Below are positions 32,640 through 34,994 of a stretch of DNA of 34,994 nt, piece by piece. Numbering within the stretch: position 1 is the first letter of the stretch; the number at the start of each line of letters is the position of its first letter. The translations under genes and the position numbers were made by a program. The notes under the pieces were generated by a model, which saw nothing but the letters and a program-made list of their open reading frames with translations, was not told the DNA's origin and searched no databases. This DNA comes from Eubacteriales bacterium (GTDB lineage Bacteria > Bacillota > Clostridia > Lachnospirales > Lachnospiraceae). Location: the NCBI GenBank assembly GCA_030524715.1, contig JAUNGB010000058.1:1-34994 (forward strand), in the 5' to 3' direction.

Positions 32640-33114
32640 GCCCTTTTTCTCCCGTCATTTCTTCCAATGCCGCTTCGATGGCGACTCTTACCCTCCGCGC
32701 CTTCCTGTGATCCTGGCCGCTTGCAGTAATCCCCACTACAAGCTCGTCCTGTAAATAAACGCCGGGAAAATAAAAATCACATTTTTCTTTATCATCCGCC
32801 ACATTGACATAAATGCCCTCCGCCTTGCAGATATGATAGATCTCGTCGTTCAGCTTATGGTCGTTGGTCGCCGCAATGACCATATATGCGTCGGTCAGAT
32901 CCGAATGCCTGACCGGACGAAGCAAGGTCTCCGCCAACCCGGTCTTTCCAAGCTCCTGAAGCTCCTGTGTCATCCGGGGCGCTACCGCCGTTATATTTCT
33001 GGTAAACTTCGAAAGTGTCTTTACCCGGCGGGTGGCAATGTTTCCGCCTCCTACCACCACGATCTTTTTGTCGGATAAATCCACGAACATCGGAAAATAT
33101 CGTTTATTCTTCAT
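32629..33114 (-). CDS. Precorrin-2 dehydrogenase domain protein (CysG N-terminal/SirC type)
   Basis: This 161-residue NAD-binding protein oxidises precorrin-2 to sirohydrochlorin; some members are also chelatases. It starts YFPMFVDLSDKKIVVVGGGNIATRRVKTL, with the dinucleotide loop GGGNIATRR, and ends soon after the short SIRT-like segment VGITASGQDHRKARRVR. It is shorter than B. subtilis-type or CysG proteins and lacks a full C-terminal dimerisation/chelatase domain, so a separate chelatase may be needed. It overlaps hemA and hemC by 11 bp each. Confidence 0.87.
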   Translation of the reverse strand: MKNKRYFPMFVDLSDKKIVVVGGGNIATRRVKTLSKFTRNITAVAPRMTQELQELGKTGLAETLLRPVRHSDLTDAYMVIAATNDHKLNDEIYHICKAEGIYVNVADDKEKCDFYFPGVYLQDELVVGITASGQDHRKARRVRVAIEAALEEMTGEKGHEE

Positions 33115-34333
33115 AAATTTTCTCCAGTCCCTTTACACACTCCAGAAAAACCTCCTGATTCAGACTGTCTCTCAGGCCGAAGATCAGCTTATTGACCACT
33201 TTTCCGGCAGCCGTATCCACCGCCTGTAAAAGTGTCTCCCTGTCGTGTTCCTCCATGGGCGTGCTCTTCAGTATTTTTGCAATTCTCAGATTCAGATCGT
33301 TGACAGCTTCCTCCCTGATATCCTGAATACGGGGAATCACATCTCTGCCGTCCAGCCACTGGTAAAATTCCTCCATCTGGGAACAGACGATCGCCCCTGC
33401 GGCTTCCAGATTCTGTGCCAGCTCCTTTGGCGTCTCGTCCATGCGGAAGCTGTCCATATCGTAGAGGGTAATGCCCTCCCTCTGTCCAAGCTTTGGTTCA
33501 ATATCTCTGGGCACCGCAAGGTCAATGAGAATCAGAGGCTTAACCAGCCTTACTTCTTCAAAAAGCGCTTCCTGAAGAGTATAATTGGGGCTTGCCGTAG
33601 CGCTGACCACCAGATCGCACTTAGGAAGATATTCCATACGTTCTCCGTAGTTGATCCGCTTACATCCCAGTGGAATATTAACAACACCGCTCCGGTACTG
33701 CCGGATGGTCACGGTTACATCGGCCCCGGCCTCCCGCAGGGTCTGGGCCGCTACCTTGCCCATCTCTCCATTGCCGATCACCATACATGTTTTTCCCTGT
33801 ATTCTGTAACCTTTATTTTCCAGAAACTGAATGGCCTGGTGGATCACCGAAGGGTTTCCGTGAGAAAACGGCACTTCTGTTTTAATCTTTTTGCCTGCCG
33901 TCACAGCCATACGGAACAGCACCTCCAATACGCCGTCCGTGGTAAAATGTTCTCTGGCCAGGCTCAGGGCGTCCTTTACCTGAGTTAAGATCTGATCCTC
34001 CCCGAGGATCTGGGATTTCAGTCCGCTTGTAAGATAAAATAAATGCTCTACCGCCTCTTTGTCCTCTCTCTCTACAAAATAATCACGGTAGGAATTATCC
34101 CGGATTCCTTTTAACTGGCAAAGACAATCATACAGTGAAACCTCTTCCTTGTCGTCCAGGCTCGCCCACACCTCAAGACGGTTGCAGGTTGACAGGATGA
34201 TACACCCCTCAATGCCCTTTTGTTCCTTTAATTTTTCCATTGCCTCCCCGGCATTTTTCTTCGTAAAAGCAAATAATGCCCGGATGTCTATCGGGGCCTT
34301 GTTATGATCTACCCCTATCATGGAAATACTCAT
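33104..34333 (-). CDS. hemA: Glutamyl-tRNA reductase
   Basis: HemA reduces glutamyl-tRNA(Glu) with NADPH to glutamate-1-semialdehyde, the first committed step of the C5 pathway. The 409-residue protein has the catalytic Cys in STCNRLE (Cys50), the substrate-domain block LFYLTSGLKSQILGEDQIL and an NADPH-binding domain with MVIGNGEMGKVAAQTL; a dimerisation tail follows. The ATG at 34333 has AAGGA 7 nt upstream. It is the first gene of the six-gene operon, with a short leader and a consensus promoter. Confidence 0.97.
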   Translation of the reverse strand: MSISMIGVDHNKAPIDIRALFAFTKKNAGEAMEKLKEQKGIEGCIILSTCNRLEVWASLDDKEEVSLYDCLCQLKGIRDNSYRDYFVEREDKEAVEHLFYLTSGLKSQILGEDQILTQVKDALSLAREHFTTDGVLEVLFRMAVTAGKKIKTEVPFSHGNPSVIHQAIQFLENKGYRIQGKTCMVIGNGEMGKVAAQTLREAGADVTVTIRQYRSGVVNIPLGCKRINYGERMEYLPKCDLVVSATASPNYTLQEALFEEVRLVKPLILIDLAVPRDIEPKLGQREGITLYDMDSFRMDETPKELAQNLEAAGAIVCSQMEEFYQWLDGRDVIPRIQDIREEAVNDLNLRIAKILKSTPMEEHDRETLLQAVDTAAGKVVNKLIFGLRDSLNQEVFLECVKGLEKIYEE

Positions 34334-34371
34334 AATCGTTTCCTTCTCCTTTGTTTATGCTCATCCTTATC

Positions 34372-34400
34372 ATCATAAACATTACGATTGATAATGTCAA
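34372..34400 (-). promoter_or_regulatory. Promoter of the tetrapyrrole operon
   Basis: TTGACA (34395-34400), a 17-bp spacer and TATGAT (34372-34377). An imperfect palindrome ATTGA/TCAAT (34387-34401) overlaps the -35 box and could be an operator, though no regulator is known from here. The leader is only about 30 nt, so there is no room for a riboswitch. Confidence 0.75.
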
Positions 34401-34454
34401 TTCCCACCGGCTGTATTTTTTGAATTTTAACAGTAATACACTATCAGCCCATAT

Positions 34455-34522
34455 AGAAAGGCGGGCAGAGTGTGATAACCTGTGAACAGTAACAGTGCAA
34501 GGCTTGGGTGTAAACAGTAACC
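34455..34522 (+). repeat. Dispersed intergenic repeat, copy 3
   Basis: AGAAAGGCGGG, GATAACCT, AACAGTAAC, CAGTGCAAGGCTTGGG (34493-34508) and TAAACAGTAAC occur in order. It shares the outer parts with copy 1 and the central 16-mer plus AACAGTAAC with copy 2. It lies between the two divergent promoters and upstream of the riboswitch -35 box, so that promoter does not transcribe it. Confidence 0.65.
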
Positions 34523-34531
34523 AAATGTGAA

Positions 34532-34560
34532 TTGACTTTCCTGCCTGTAAATTATATAAT
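34532..34560 (+). promoter_or_regulatory. Promoter of the cobalamin riboswitch transcript
   Basis: TTGACT (34532-34537), a 17-bp spacer and TATAAT (34555-34560), just before the riboswitch. Confidence 0.8.
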
Positions 34561-34573
34561 TGAGATCAAACAA

Positions 34574-34745
34574 AATAAGTATGAGGTCTGCATAACTCCA
34601 TATGCGGATAATAGGGAAGCAGAGTGAAATTCTCTCGCGGTCACGCCGCTGTAATGGCAGAGTCCTTCTATTATAAAGCCACTGGGAAACCGGGAAGGCA
34701 GACAGGACGCGGAAGCCTTAGCCAGAAGACCTGCCTTGTACATAT
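34574..34745 (+). promoter_or_regulatory. Cobalamin riboswitch
   Basis: This is an aptamer that binds cobalamin and usually turns off corrinoid genes. Visible conserved parts are AGGTCTGCAT, AATAGGGAAGC, AGAGTGAAATTCTCT, CGGTCACGCCGCTGTAAT, GCCACTGGGAAACCGGGAAG and the B12 box AGCCAGAAGACCTGCC (34720-34735). It is on the plus strand with its own promoter and terminator, so it controls a gene to the right of the window and not the divergent hem operon. The target is not visible. Ligand subtype (adenosyl- versus methylcobalamin) is not resolved. Confidence 0.93.
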
Positions 34746-34827
34746 TGGTGCACCGGCTACGAACGATGGCTGGGTGTAAAGGATTCTCTGCATATCCTCA
34801 CGGAGCGTAGCTGAGAAACTCCGATAC

Positions 34828-34860
34828 CCTGCGTAAGCTGTGCTTACAGCAGGTTTTTTT
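34828..34860 (+). terminator. Riboswitch terminator
   Basis: CCTGC-GTAAGC (34828-34838) pairs with GCTTAC-A-GCAGG (34842-34853, one bulged A), followed by seven T. An alternative CGGAG/CTCCG hairpin (34801-34823) just upstream may take part in the switch. Confidence 0.85.
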
Positions 34861-34994
34861 ATTTCATAGAACAGCAGTCCATATTGTGCTTTATACAAGA
34901 GGATCCTGTGGAATAAAAAAGGTTTATACACTATTTTTTTAACTATAAATGAGCAAATTTGAAATTTTACCAAAATTACTTAAAATTGCTTAAA
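34861..34994. other. AT-rich leader at the window edge, no gene start seen
   Basis: After the terminator the sequence is AT-rich. A 14-codon frame (34949-34993) has no ribosome site. The gene controlled by the riboswitch must begin beyond the window. Confidence 0.5.

Noticed and set aside
34949-34993. 14-codon open frame at the right edge, a possible leader peptide after the riboswitch
   Set aside because: No ribosome site and AT-rich context make chance the simplest explanation.

Overview
The window looks like the chromosome of a Gram-positive anaerobe of the class Clostridia, most likely a Lachnospiraceae-type gut bacterium. This is an inference from gene families and signals, not from a database search. 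The supporting features are TTGACA/TATAAT promoters with 17-bp spacers, strong AGGAG ribosome sites, a tryptophan T-box in front of a TrpXYZ-like transporter, a DUF4869 protein, an AAA-ATPase/PD-(D/E)XK protein, an Rpn-type nuclease and the tRNA and operon style. Almost all of it is ordinary chromosome. No CRISPR array, prophage, complete insertion sequence or obvious defence island is present.

Layout, left to right. The 5' part of pta (minus) faces tmcAL (plus), with overlapping divergent promoters. A three-gene ABC importer (minus) follows, with its Trp-specific T-box leader. Next comes a small island of poorly characterised genes: DUF4869 and AAA-ATPase/nuclease. A UPF0210 (PFL-family) plus UPF0237 (ACT) pair is separated by an inverted-repeat-bounded element. 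A housekeeping run then contains a YycJ-like metallo-hydrolase, coaE, polA and a small zinc-finger membrane protein, with a divergent acyl-CoA thioesterase. ftsH and tRNA-Leu(CAA) follow. A second minus-strand operon reads corA-like, rhomboid-like zinc-ribbon protein, pyk, lysA. aroC (plus) has a long, possibly structured leader and faces a beta-propeller lactonase-like gene. A secreted DUF1254/DUF1214 protein and an Rpn-type nuclease come next.

The right end is a tightly overlapping tetrapyrrole operon on the minus strand: hemA, precorrin-2 dehydrogenase, hemC, cobA-hemD fusion, hemB, hemL. Together these take glutamyl-tRNA to uroporphyrinogen III and then to precorrin-2/sirohydrochlorin, the corrinoid and siroheme branch. 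No hemE or later haem gene is seen here. Back to back with it, on the plus strand, lies a cobalamin riboswitch with its own promoter and terminator. It controls a gene beyond the window edge, probably also linked to cobalamin.

The least explained material is intergenic. There is a dispersed repeat family (near 17190, 22235 and 34490), a short palindromic motif found three times (4934, 14831, 23475), two elements of about 115-122 bp bounded by inverted repeats (9043-9164, 14799-14911), a possible small RNA at 17233-17331 and tandem repeats at two gene ends. I found no clearly new multi-gene system.
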